A stretch of 64,000 bases of DNA from UBA5072 sp041737175 (GTDB taxonomy: Bacteria > Bacteroidota > Bacteroidia > Bacteroidales > UBA10428). Location of the stretch: assembly GCA_041737175.1 (NCBI GenBank), contig JBGSSF010000005.1, positions 1 through 64,000 on the forward strand. The letters run 5' to 3'. This document shows, piece by piece, positions 1 through 8,129 of the stretch. Made by a program: the position numbers and the translations under genes. Every line of letters starts with the position of its first letter. Positions within the stretch are counted from its first letter, which is position 1. The notes below the pieces were generated by a model, which ran no database searches, was not told the DNA's origin, and saw only the letters and a program-made list of their open reading frames with translations.

Positions 1-2
1 TA

Positions 3-116
3 CAGGTTTTAAGCATCAATATTCTAGATAAAGAAACTATAAATCAAATACTTGAAAAACCAGATTTACAAAATTTCAAAGAACCTTTATATAAACAACT
101 GACTATCTTTGACTAA
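3..116 (+). CDS. C-terminal end of an unidentified protein (partial)
   Basis: Frame 3 is open from the left edge to a TAA at 114-116 and encodes the last 37 residues of a protein that begins outside the window. The tail is hydrophilic and Lys/Gln/Asp/Leu-rich, ending in KQLTIFD. The stretch is clearly more AT-rich than the genes to its right, which may mean acquired DNA. I recognise no family in so short a piece. It could also be a chance open frame, although the residue composition looks protein-like. Confidence 0.5.
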   Translation, partial: QVLSINILDKETINQILEKPDLQNFKEPLYKQLTIFD

Positions 117-127
117 TATCGAAACGC

Positions 128-171
128 TAGTGATTACTCATTACTCATTACCCGTTACTCATTACCCGCTG
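128..171. repeat. Short ATTACTC/GTTACTC tandem repeat
   Basis: Four or five imperfect 7-9 nt units built on TTACTCA or TTACCCG fill the gap between the partial gene and the end of the LiaF-like gene. The array is direct, unspaced and low-complexity. It is one of several unrelated short-unit arrays found in gaps of this window. Confidence 0.6.
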
Positions 172-705
172 CTATTCCGCCTTCACCTGAAGTGCCCCGA
201 AAATCACAGGTGCGTCAATATACAGTTGGTTGATGGCAACTGCAAAGGTATCGGTTGCATACTGAATAGTACCAAATGCAACTGAATTGCCATCGGGCAT
301 TGAAGATCCGGCAAATACCGCATCTGATTTTACCTTAACCGGGGTATTCTTGTTGATCAGAATAACTGAGTTTCCGAATATTGTGTTGATCTTTACCCTG
401 ATTGGTTCATTATCGGGGAACTGAACATTTCTGAAATCATAAACCGTCCGGCCAAAGATCACGTTGTACTCAGAATTGTCACGCGGCTGTTCGGTAACCT
501 TCTGGTCCCCGAACATGGTATCATGTTCTCCTTTTTGATGATGAAACATCCACGGCTTTCCGATAAGCAGGGACACCCCGACAAAAATCAGGAACAAAGC
601 GAATACCACGCCAAAAAGGTTCACATCGAAAATCACACGAAATATGGCTGCCAATCCAATCAGAACCAGCAAAACGCCCCAAAATAATCCAGGTGCCATC
701 CTCAT
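172..705 (-). CDS. LiaF-like membrane protein
   Basis: The 177-residue protein has an N-terminal segment (about residues 1-50) with two or three hydrophobic helices. A soluble beta-rich C-terminal half follows, with repeated INTIFGNSVI- and APVIFGALQV-like strands. This is the layout of the LiaF / cell-wall-active antibiotic response family, in which a membrane anchor carries a small beta-helical domain. In Firmicutes LiaF represses a cell-envelope stress kinase. No LiaRS-type partner is adjacent here, so that role should not be transferred. It lies 84 bp downstream of lon on the same strand and may share its transcript. The family call is from fold pattern only. Confidence 0.7.
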   Translation of the reverse strand: MRMAPGLFWGVLLVLIGLAAIFRVIFDVNLFGVVFALFLIFVGVSLLIGKPWMFHHQKGEHDTMFGDQKVTEQPRDNSEYNVIFGRTVYDFRNVQFPDNEPIRVKINTIFGNSVILINKNTPVKVKSDAVFAGSSMPDGNSVAFGTIQYATDTFAVAINQLYIDAPVIFGALQVKAE

Positions 706-789
706 AAATTTTTAAGTTTAAAAGTAAAGTAAGCGCATGCGGATCGAATATAAAAACAATTATCGGTAAAACGCGGGTTCATGACGGTA

Positions 790-3246
790 TCAGGCAATTT
801 TTACCGGTTTATCTACTTTTTCCTTCAGCAGGGCAAGATCGAAAACCTGCATGATGTTACTTACATAATGGAAAGTTAGTCCTCTGAGGTATATTTCATT
901 GATCTCCAGTATATCTTTCCGGTTTTCTTCTGAAAGGATGATCTCCTTAAGGTTGGCACGTTTCGCTGCCAGTATCTTTTCCTTAATACCCCCCACCGGC
1001 AGCACCCTGCCGCGCAGTGTTATCTCACCTGTCATTGCCACCTGCTTTCTTACCTTTCGCTGGGTCATGGCCGAGGCAATAGAAGTGGCCATGGTTATTC
1101 CTGCAGATGGTCCGTCTTTGGGTATGGCTCCTTCAGGAACGTGGACATGTACGTTCCAGTTCTCAAATACTTCGGGAGCAAGATCGAGTACATCGCTGTG
1201 CGATTTGATATATTCAAGGGCAATAACAGCAGACTCTTTCATAACATCTCCCAGGTTTCCTGTAAGGGTCAGAGTCCCTTTTCCCTTGCTCAGGCTTGTT
1301 TCAACAAACAGAATCTCTCCGCCTGCGGCTGTCCATGCCAAGCCGGTGACCACACCTGCAAACTCATTGCCCTGGTATTTATCGCTCAGGTACCTGGGTG
1401 CCCCCAGTATAATCTCGATGTTTTTTTCAGTAAGGTTTTTATCGTATTTTTCTCCGAGTGCAACTTTTTTGGCGATTACCCGAACGATCTTGGCCAGGGT
1501 CTTATCCAGTTCTCGTACGCCTGATTCACGGGTGTAATTCTCCACCAGGTATTCAAGAATTTTTTTTGACAAAACCAGCGCCCCGGAAGTGAGTCCGTGA
1601 TTTTTAAGTTCTTTGGGCACCAAATGCCGCCGGGCAATTTCAACCTTTTCCTCAATGATGTATCCGCTTACGTTGATAAGCTCCATACGGTCCACCAATG
1701 CCGGATTAATTGTACTGGTGGTGTTGGCAGTTGCAATGAATAATACCCTTGACAAATCGTATTCCGTTTCGATAAAATTGTCATAAAAGGTACTGTTCTG
1801 TTCAGGATCAAGTACTTCAAGAAGCGCAGAGGCCGGATCACCATGAAAGTCCCTGCCCACTTTATCAATCTCATCCAGCACAAATACGGGGTTGGATGAC
1901 TTTGTTTTTCTAAGACTCTGAATAATTCTTCCGGGCATGGCACCAATATATGTTTTGCGATGTCCGCGTATTTCAGCTTCATCATGCAATCCTCCCAGGG
2001 ACATCCTGATGTATTTCCGGTTCAGGGCTTTGGCCACTGACTTTCCCAGGGAAGTTTTGCCGACTCCGGGAGGACCATAGAGGCAGATTATGGGTGATTT
2101 CATATCACCTTTGAGCTTCAGAACTGCCAGGTGTTCAATGATCCTGTCTTTTACCTTTTCGAGCCCGAAGTGGTCTCTGTCCAGTATCCGCTGAGCCCGT
2201 CTCAGATCGAAGTTGTCCCTGGTGTATTCATTCCAGGGCAACTCAAGCAGTGTTTGCAAATAATTCATTTGTACTGAATACTCTCCGGTAGCAGGATTAA
2301 GCCGGTTCAGCTTGTCGACTTCCTTATAAAACATGGCGCCGGTTTCTTTGCCCCATTTTTTCTTTTTAGCCCTTGCCTTCAGTTCTTCAATCTCCTGCTC
2401 AATCGGGTTTCCTCCCAGCTCATCCTGAATGGTTTTCATCTGCTGGTGGAGAAAGTACTCACGCTGCTGCTGATCCATGTCAATTTTAACCTTGGTCTGG
2501 ATGTCATGTTTCAGCTCCAGCATCTGCACTTCTCGGGCAAGATACTGCAGCAGGGCAGTTGCTCTTTTCTTCAGGTTGTTCTGTTCCAGCAAATGCTGCT
2601 TCTCAATCATTCTGATGTCACTGTTGGAACTGATGAAATTGATCAGGAAGGATGAACTCTCAATATTTTTTACCGCAAATGAAGTTTCAGGGGGTATATT
2701 GCTGGAGAGCTTTATGATTTTAAGTGACAAATCCTTCAGGGATCCTACAATGGCTTCAAATTCGTGGTCTTTCCGGCGTGGTTTGATATCTTCGAGTGCG
2801 CTCACCCTGGCAATGTAATAGGGCTCCGAGGTAACAAGTTCATCCACGCTAAACCGCTTTTTGCCCTGTATGATAACAGAGGTACTGCCGTCAGGCATCT
2901 CCAGAATCCTGAGCAATTGTGCTACTGTTCCTACATTGAACATTTCATCCGGACCGGGATCATCTACATTGGGATCTTTCTGGGCGACAGTGCCGATAAT
3001 TTTATTTTTCTGATAGATATCCCTCACGAGTTTCATCGACTTATCACGTCCTACCGTGATGGGAATAATCACTCCAGGAAAAAGTACTGTGTTACGTAAT
3101 GGAAGAATAGGTAACGTTTCCGGTACCTTGGTCATGGTAATACTTTCCTCATCCTCCTCTGAGATAAGGGGAATAAAGTCAGTATCCTCATTTACGGGTG
3201 ATGAAAAAAACAAACCAGCATTTTTCTTTTCCTGCAGTATGCTCAT
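790..3246 (-). CDS. lon: ATP-dependent Lon protease
   Basis: This 818-residue protein is a complete LonA: N-terminal substrate-binding LON domain (about 45-250), coiled linker, AAA+ ATPase with Walker A GPPGVGKT, and a C-terminal Ser-Lys protease. The catalytic Ser lies in DGPSAG near residue 713 and the Lys in GGIKEK near residue 756. It degrades misfolded and selected regulatory proteins in the cytoplasm. The N-terminal extension of about 40 residues is usual for Bacteroidota Lon. The start is supported by an AGGAGG at 3257-3262 (minus strand), ten bases before the ATG. Such a strong Shine-Dalgarno is unusual in this phylum. Nothing looks broken. Confidence 0.98.
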   Translation of the reverse strand: MSILQEKKNAGLFFSSPVNEDTDFIPLISEEDEESITMTKVPETLPILPLRNTVLFPGVIIPITVGRDKSMKLVRDIYQKNKIIGTVAQKDPNVDDPGPDEMFNVGTVAQLLRILEMPDGSTSVIIQGKKRFSVDELVTSEPYYIARVSALEDIKPRRKDHEFEAIVGSLKDLSLKIIKLSSNIPPETSFAVKNIESSSFLINFISSNSDIRMIEKQHLLEQNNLKKRATALLQYLAREVQMLELKHDIQTKVKIDMDQQQREYFLHQQMKTIQDELGGNPIEQEIEELKARAKKKKWGKETGAMFYKEVDKLNRLNPATGEYSVQMNYLQTLLELPWNEYTRDNFDLRRAQRILDRDHFGLEKVKDRIIEHLAVLKLKGDMKSPIICLYGPPGVGKTSLGKSVAKALNRKYIRMSLGGLHDEAEIRGHRKTYIGAMPGRIIQSLRKTKSSNPVFVLDEIDKVGRDFHGDPASALLEVLDPEQNSTFYDNFIETEYDLSRVLFIATANTTSTINPALVDRMELINVSGYIIEEKVEIARRHLVPKELKNHGLTSGALVLSKKILEYLVENYTRESGVRELDKTLAKIVRVIAKKVALGEKYDKNLTEKNIEIILGAPRYLSDKYQGNEFAGVVTGLAWTAAGGEILFVETSLSKGKGTLTLTGNLGDVMKESAVIALEYIKSHSDVLDLAPEVFENWNVHVHVPEGAIPKDGPSAGITMATSIASAMTQRKVRKQVAMTGEITLRGRVLPVGGIKEKILAAKRANLKEIILSEENRKDILEINEIYLRGLTFHYVSNIMQVFDLALLKEKVDKPVKIA

Positions 3247-3378
3247 AAAAAAATATCCTCCTGAGAAATTAACAAAATAAAAGACAAATTGTCAGCACTG
3301 AGCTGATGAAATCTTCACGGTTTTGACAGGCAATCTTCATGCCACGATGCAATAAGTACTGATTATCATAGGTTGGCA

Positions 3379-4584
3379 TCAGACAGATTTACGATAACGA
3401 CCTGTCAATGTAAAGACATGGTTAATGATTTTTCTGTCGGTTTCTGAGATTTCCAGTTGACGCAGTGTAAGTCCGGTTTGAATAGTCTCCAGCGCTTTCC
3501 CCAGCCGGTAAGTTTCAAAGCCGGCAGCGCCTCCCCAGGAAAAGGATGGAATAAAACTCCCCGGATAACCCGATCCGTATATGTTTGCTGACACACCAAC
3601 GACGGTTCCCGTGTTGAACATGGTATTAATACCGCACCTCGAGTAATCACCCATGAATAAGCCACAGAATTGCAAACCTGTATCTATCTCCCTGCCGTGC
3701 GCATAATCCCATAGTCTGATGAGGTTATAATTGTTCTTTAGGTTGGAGGTATTGGAACCCGCTCCTATGTTGCACCATTCGCCCACAACAGAATTGCCCA
3801 TATAGCCGTCATGCACCTTGTTTGAAAATCCCATGATTACGGAATTGGTGATTTCACCTCCAACTTTGGCATAGGGCCCAATGGTGGTAGGACCGTAAAT
3901 CTTTGTCCCCATTTTGAGGATTGCACCTTCACAAAGGGCAAATGGACCACGTATTATGGAACCTTCCATGATTTCCGTGTTCCTGCCAATGTAAACAGGT
4001 CCTTTTGAAGCATTGATGGTAACATATTCCATCCTGACATCACCTTCAACAAAGATATCCCCCGGATTAATCAGGTTGTTTGTTGGGCTCACCGGTTGGC
4101 TGGTGCGTCCTTCCGTTAAGATTTTAAAATCCGACCGAAGTTCATCTCCATTGAGCCGGAAGATATGCCATAATCTGGAGATCTGAAAAAAATCCGGTAA
4201 AACCTGCTTTGTTGTGAATCCCGCAGGGATATTCCCGGTGAATGAATCAAGAGAGAACTTGTCAAAACAACCGGCCACCATCAGATTGTCTTTAAGCAAA
4301 ACTTCGCCGGACTTCAGGGCCAGAATCTCTTCAATAAGACCGGCATTCGGTGTGACAGAACTATTGACAAGGATATTCTCATCGCCGGATATCAATGGAT
4401 ATTTTTCCTGAAGGTAATCCGGCGTGAGGTAAGAAAACGGATACCCGGTCCACTTTTCCCATTTTTCCCTGATGGTGAGGATACCGATGCGGATTTCTGC
4501 AACCGGCCGTATAAAAGCGAAGGGCAGCAGATGGTCCCGGTGAACATCATCAAAAAGGATGAAATTTCGTTGCCTGTTTGACAT
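3379..4584 (-). CDS. GlmU-like sugar nucleotidyltransferase/acyltransferase
   Basis: This 401-residue protein has an N-terminal nucleotidyltransferase-like half opening with FILFDDVHRDHLLP. Its C-terminal half (about 190-350) is a left-handed beta-helix of hexapeptide repeats, for example YVTINASKGPVYIGRN and KMGTKIYGPTTIGPYAKVGG. This matches the Bacteroidota GlmU-family proteins proposed to replace canonical GlmU, which makes UDP-N-acetylglucosamine for peptidoglycan and lipid A. The usual GlmU pyrophosphorylase signature is not evident, so the exact sugar or nucleotide substrate is inferred. It lies downstream of rpmE2 but is separated from it by a terminator. Confidence 0.85.
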   Translation of the reverse strand: MSNRQRNFILFDDVHRDHLLPFAFIRPVAEIRIGILTIREKWEKWTGYPFSYLTPDYLQEKYPLISGDENILVNSSVTPNAGLIEEILALKSGEVLLKDNLMVAGCFDKFSLDSFTGNIPAGFTTKQVLPDFFQISRLWHIFRLNGDELRSDFKILTEGRTSQPVSPTNNLINPGDIFVEGDVRMEYVTINASKGPVYIGRNTEIMEGSIIRGPFALCEGAILKMGTKIYGPTTIGPYAKVGGEITNSVIMGFSNKVHDGYMGNSVVGEWCNIGAGSNTSNLKNNYNLIRLWDYAHGREIDTGLQFCGLFMGDYSRCGINTMFNTGTVVGVSANIYGSGYPGSFIPSFSWGGAAGFETYRLGKALETIQTGLTLRQLEISETDRKIINHVFTLTGRYRKSV

Positions 4585-4631
4585 GGGATGTGCTTCTGTA
4601 CTATGTAAATATACTTAAAATGAAGGGAAAT

Positions 4632-4667
4632 AAAAAAGCTCCGTTTCCATTGTACTGAAAACGGAGC
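4632..4667 (-). terminator. Intrinsic terminator of rpmE2
   Basis: Read on the minus strand, GCTCCGTTT and its complement form a stem of about 9 bp around a loop of roughly 11 nt, followed by six T residues. It begins about 30 bp past the L31 stop codon. Confidence 0.85.
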
Positions 4668-4698
4668 CCCATATCATACGTTGCAGAGGAATCCCCAA

Positions 4699-4965
4699 TT
4701 ACTTCTTCTTCTTGTCTAAATGACTCTTGTAACGGTTCATGAACTTATCAACGCGACCTGCAGTATCAACCAGTTTCATCTTACCGGTGTAGAAAGGGTG
4801 CGATGTATTGGAGATTTCAAGCTTGATAAGCGGATATTCCTTGCCATCCTCAAGCGTGACTGTTTCCCTCGATGCTGCCGTTGACCTGGTCAGGAAAGTG
4901 TGGCCATTCGACATGTCCCTGAATGCAACCAGCCTGTAGTTTTCGGGATGTATTCCTTTTTTCAT
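4699..4965 (-). CDS. rpmE2: 50S ribosomal protein L31, type B
   Basis: The 88-residue protein starts MKKGIHPENYRLV and contains SNTSHPFYTGK and DTAGRVDKFMNRY, the hallmarks of L31. It lacks the zinc-binding CxxC pair of type A L31, so it is the type B (zinc-independent) form. It is part of the large ribosomal subunit. The gene is monocistronic: a good -33/-7 promoter lies upstream (5004-5034) and a terminator immediately downstream. The lysine-rich C-terminus fits a ribosomal protein. Confidence 0.97.
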   Translation of the reverse strand: MKKGIHPENYRLVAFRDMSNGHTFLTRSTAASRETVTLEDGKEYPLIKLEISNTSHPFYTGKMKLVDTAGRVDKFMNRYKSHLDKKKK

Positions 4966-5003
4966 TTTTATATGCTTTAATCAAATATTTGCAAAATGGG
5001 TTG

Positions 5004-5034
5004 CAAAAATAAACAAACATTTGGTAACATCAAA
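5004..5034 (-). promoter_or_regulatory. Bacteroidota-type promoter of rpmE2
   Basis: On the minus strand a TTTG (5031-5034) is followed after exactly 19 nt by TATTTTTG (5004-5011). This matches the TTTG / TAnnTTTG consensus used by the primary sigma factor of Bacteroides-type bacteria. The start codon lies about 40 nt further on. Confidence 0.7.
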
Positions 5035-5040
5035 ATTTCT

Positions 5041-6228
5041 CTATTCCTTTTTCCTGTCTTTCGAGAATTTCTGGGACAGGTTATTAAATCTTTCAAAAGG
5101 GGCATTTGGATCAAACAGGTACCTGTAGGTGATGTGGGTCTTTTCCTTGGTGGCGCCAAATTGTCCGTACATCCGGTTCACGGTAAGGTTATAATCGCCT
5201 ACCCATGAAAGCTCCAATTCTTCCATGCCATGGGCTCTCATGGCATCTGTGAGCTTTATGTACATTCCTCCCACAACACCGGTACGCTGAAACTCAGGGA
5301 TAACACCGGAAATCAACAATCTTCCGCGGGTAATTGCCCTTTTTTTATAATACATAAGCCGGAGGATGTTCCAAAAATTCAATTTCCCGTTTTTCAGCTT
5401 CCTTAACACCTGGTTGATATCCGGAAAAACGATCAGGAATCCCACCGGATCTCCGTTATGATAAGCAAACCAAATGTATCTTTCATCCAGCATGGCCTTT
5501 GCGTCCTGAAAAATCTGATACAGGTCCTCAAATTTCAGAGGGGTGTAGTTTTCAAGAAAATCAGACCATACTTTATCATACATAACAACCAGGTCACGGA
5601 TATACTTTTCTGCATTTTTCATCTCGATGTGCCTGAAGGAGAATTCAGGCTTTTTCCAGAGACGTTCGCCAAATGCTCTCATAGCCGCCGGATAGGGCCT
5701 GCTGAACAAATCATGAAAGCTGTATTGCTCAAAGAAAGTCTTAAAACCATAACTTTCAAAAAAACTCCTGTAATATGGAAAATTATAGGGCATGCCATAG
5801 CCCTGGGGCATGAAACCTTCAACCAGCAGTCCCCAGTTTACAAAGTTCTCACCGAAGTTTATCGGACCATCCATAGCCTGCATTCCTTGCGAAGCCAGCC
5901 AATTCTTAGCTTCATCGAATAATTGAAATGCAGCTGCCTCGTCGTTAATGCATTCGAAGAAACCTATGCCACCGGTAGGTTGCAAATTTTGGTAAGCTTT
6001 GTTCTTATCATAAAAGGCAGCAATCCTTCCAACCAGTTTACCCTCGTCCTTCAAAATCCAGCGGCGTGCATCGCCATGCTTAAAGCACGAATTTCTCTTG
6101 GGATTAAAAGTATTTTCTATCTCCATGTCCAGCGGGCATGTCCAGTAAGGATCATCCTTGTACAGTAATTTCGGAACATCCAGGAAATCCCTGATGGTTT
6201 GCTTGTCTTTTACCTCAATTATCGTCAT
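5041..6228 (-). CDS. GNAT-fold N-acetyltransferase-like protein
   Basis: Starting at the ATG for MTIIEVKDKQTIRDFL gives 395 residues. A longer frame from 6264 would overlap the upstream gene by about 30 bp and reads unnaturally. The C-terminal third (about 270-380) has a GNAT-like core, with GVIPEFQRTGVVGGMYIKL resembling the acetyl-CoA loop and ELSWVGDYN after it. The N-terminal part, with a PLDMEIENTFNPKRNSCF segment, is characteristic of a conserved family related to E. coli YghO. Substrate unknown. It begins 4 bp after the PLP-enzyme stop, so the two are almost certainly co-translated. Confidence 0.85.
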   Translation of the reverse strand: MTIIEVKDKQTIRDFLDVPKLLYKDDPYWTCPLDMEIENTFNPKRNSCFKHGDARRWILKDEGKLVGRIAAFYDKNKAYQNLQPTGGIGFFECINDEAAAFQLFDEAKNWLASQGMQAMDGPINFGENFVNWGLLVEGFMPQGYGMPYNFPYYRSFFESYGFKTFFEQYSFHDLFSRPYPAAMRAFGERLWKKPEFSFRHIEMKNAEKYIRDLVVMYDKVWSDFLENYTPLKFEDLYQIFQDAKAMLDERYIWFAYHNGDPVGFLIVFPDINQVLRKLKNGKLNFWNILRLMYYKKRAITRGRLLISGVIPEFQRTGVVGGMYIKLTDAMRAHGMEELELSWVGDYNLTVNRMYGQFGATKEKTHITYRYLFDPNAPFERFNNLSQKFSKDRKKE

Positions 6229-6232
6229 GCGG

Positions 6233-7702
6233 TTATAGTTTAAACCACTCCTGCAGCCAGTCAAGTGAAACGCCAGTCAATGAGCGGTGTTCGAACTCAT
6301 TCTTTTTTCGATTATAAATATAATCTTTTTTCCATTCCATGTGATTGGAGACAATTTCTTTTAAAGACTCCAGAAAATACTGCACTTCATCACCGGTGAT
6401 AACCGGATGCAAAGAAACTCTTACCCAGCCAGGCTTTTCTGAAAGGTCGCCATGGCTTATCATTTCTGTTATCCGATGGGACCGGTCATAGCTTACTTCG
6501 AGGAGAAAATGCCCGTAAGTGCCTGCACATGCACAGCCTCCCCTGACCTGTATGCCAAAACGGTCACTGAGGAGCTTGACGATCAGGTTGAAATGAATAT
6601 CCTTATGAAAAAAAGAAATAATTCCCAGACGATGTTCAGAACTGCCGGCCATTATTTTGATACCGGGGATTTTCCGGAGACCTGTCATGGCCATTTCCAC
6701 CAGTTCTTCCTCCCGTTGCATCATCTGGGTTATGCCCATCTTTTCTTTCAGCTTGATGGCCAGAGCTGTGCGTATTGCCTGCAAAAAACCAGGTGTGCCA
6801 CCGTCCTCACGTGATTCAATATCATCAACATATTTGTATTCGCCCCAGGGATTTGTCCAGTCCACCGTTCCTCCACCCGGATCATCCGGGATATCCGACT
6901 GGTAGAGCGACGAGTCAAAGACCAGCACGCCTGATGATCCCGGCCCCCCCAGGAATTTATGCGGTGAAAAATAAATAGCGTCGAGTTTTTGCATCGGATC
7001 AACCGGGTGCATATTGATATCCACATAAGGTGCGGAAGCAGCAAAATCAACAAAGCAAAGACCCTGGTTTTCATGCATGATCTTTGCCATTTCATGGTAA
7101 GGGGTGATGATGCCTGTGACGTTGGAACAGGCTGTGAAAGCCCCGATCTTGAATTTCCTGTCTTCATATTCGCCCAGGGCTTTCCGCAGTGCATCCGGAT
7201 CAATCAGCAATGATCCCGAAGGAGGAATCATCACCACGTCGGCCATGGTTTCGTACCAGGATGTCTGGTTTGAGTGATGTTCCATATGCGTGATAAAAAC
7301 GACCGGACGGTCATGGATATCAATGCAGTCGTTTCTGACCCGTTTGTTACTGGTACGCAAGCTTAGAATGCGCTGCAGCTTATTCACAACTGTGGTCATC
7401 CCCGGACCGGCAGTAATGATCACATCATTGGGCCCCGCGTTTACATGCTTCTTGATATAATCATGGGCATACCGGTAGCACTGTGTCATGCGTGTGCCGG
7501 TTTCGCTGGTTTCGGTATGGGTATTGGCAACATAGGGTCCGAAAACCCGGGTAATCTTATCCTCGATGGGTTTATACAGGCGACCGCTGGCAACCCAGTC
7601 GAAATACAATATCTTCTTTCTCCCGTAAGGTGAATCAAAACAGGCATCGTTTCCGATGATCTGCTGTCTGAATGGTTCGAAATATCTTTCCAGGTCCGAC
7701 AT
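6233..7702 (-). CDS. Class V aminotransferase / cysteine desulfurase-like PLP enzyme
   Basis: The 489-residue protein is a fold-type I PLP enzyme. The likely Schiff-base lysine sits in FSPHKFLGGPGSSG. Further PLP-site elements are NVTGIITP and the HMEHHSNQTSW segment. GGCACAGTYGH occupies the place of the catalytic-cysteine loop of group II cysteine desulfurases (SufS-like), so desulfurase or related C-S lyase chemistry is possible. It is longer than SufS (about 400 residues). No suf or isc genes adjoin it, so a role in Fe-S assembly is not supported by context. It is followed directly by the GNAT-like gene. Confidence 0.85.
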   Translation of the reverse strand: MSDLERYFEPFRQQIIGNDACFDSPYGRKKILYFDWVASGRLYKPIEDKITRVFGPYVANTHTETSETGTRMTQCYRYAHDYIKKHVNAGPNDVIITAGPGMTTVVNKLQRILSLRTSNKRVRNDCIDIHDRPVVFITHMEHHSNQTSWYETMADVVMIPPSGSLLIDPDALRKALGEYEDRKFKIGAFTACSNVTGIITPYHEMAKIMHENQGLCFVDFAASAPYVDINMHPVDPMQKLDAIYFSPHKFLGGPGSSGVLVFDSSLYQSDIPDDPGGGTVDWTNPWGEYKYVDDIESREDGGTPGFLQAIRTALAIKLKEKMGITQMMQREEELVEMAMTGLRKIPGIKIMAGSSEHRLGIISFFHKDIHFNLIVKLLSDRFGIQVRGGCACAGTYGHFLLEVSYDRSHRITEMISHGDLSEKPGWVRVSLHPVITGDEVQYFLESLKEIVSNHMEWKKDYIYNRKKNEFEHRSLTGVSLDWLQEWFKL

Positions 7703-7844
7703 TGTATAAAGTTGTTTGAATGGCGGATAAAAATAGCACTCTTTTTGAAATAAAATCCTGATTATTGTCCTAAATTCCTGAATCGTTGCCGGTTAGGTAC
7801 AGGCTTTTTTTCATGCATTTGTTTTTAAAACTTGAAAAGATCAT

Positions 7845-7852
7845 TAAATTTG
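7845..7852 (+). promoter_or_regulatory. -7 box upstream of tRNA-His
   Basis: TAAATTTG matches TAnnTTTG exactly and lies 36 nt before the tRNA. A TTTG at 7818-7821 could be the -33 element, but the 23-nt spacer is longer than the usual 19-21. Confidence 0.5.
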
Positions 7853-7887
7853 CCCTCCTCATGAGAGGATGCCATTGGGCACCACAT

Positions 7888-7962
7888 GGTGGTCGTAGCT
7901 CAGTTGGTTAGAGCGCCAGATTGTGGCTCTGGAGGTCGCCGGTTCGAGCCCGGTCTTCCACC
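7888..7962 (+). tRNA. tRNA-His (anticodon GTG)
   Basis: The cloverleaf is clear: D arm with GCTCAGTTGGTTAGAGC, anticodon stem CCAGA/TCTGG around loop TTGTGGC (anticodon GTG) and T arm GCCGG-TTCGAGC-CCGGT. G at 7888 fits the extra G-1 typical of tRNA-His, opposite C73. CCA is not encoded. Within the acceptor stem, positions 5-68 and 6-67 read T-T and C-T, so two pairs are weak. A terminator follows at once. Confidence 0.95.
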
Positions 7963-7966
7963 CGAA

Positions 7967-7992
7967 CCCCGCAAAATATGCGGGGTTTTTTT
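7967..7992 (+). terminator. Intrinsic terminator after tRNA-His
   Basis: CCCCGC and GCGGGG form a perfect 6-bp stem with a 7-nt loop, followed by seven T residues, starting 5 nt past the tRNA 3' end. Confidence 0.93.
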
Positions 7993-8129
7993 GTGGCAAT
8001 TTTGCAATTCAGCAGCCTGTCTTTACAACTCAGCAGTTCTTTTTTGCCATTCGCCGAAAAGATTTTCATCAACTGTAACAATTATCCTATTTTTAGTCTA
8101 ATTTTTTAAAACTTAATACCTGACTGACG

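Noticed and set aside
899..1537. 212-codon plus-strand frame opposite lon
   Set aside because: Lies wholly antisense to a conserved Lon protease region; residue composition is shadow-like.
6229..6264. Upstream extension of the GNAT-like gene to 6264
   Set aside because: It would overlap the preceding gene by 32 bp; the Met at 6228, 4 bp after the stop, fits the conserved start.
7886..8101. 71-codon plus-strand frame across the tRNA
   Set aside because: It is a translation of tRNA-His and its terminator, a common spurious frame.
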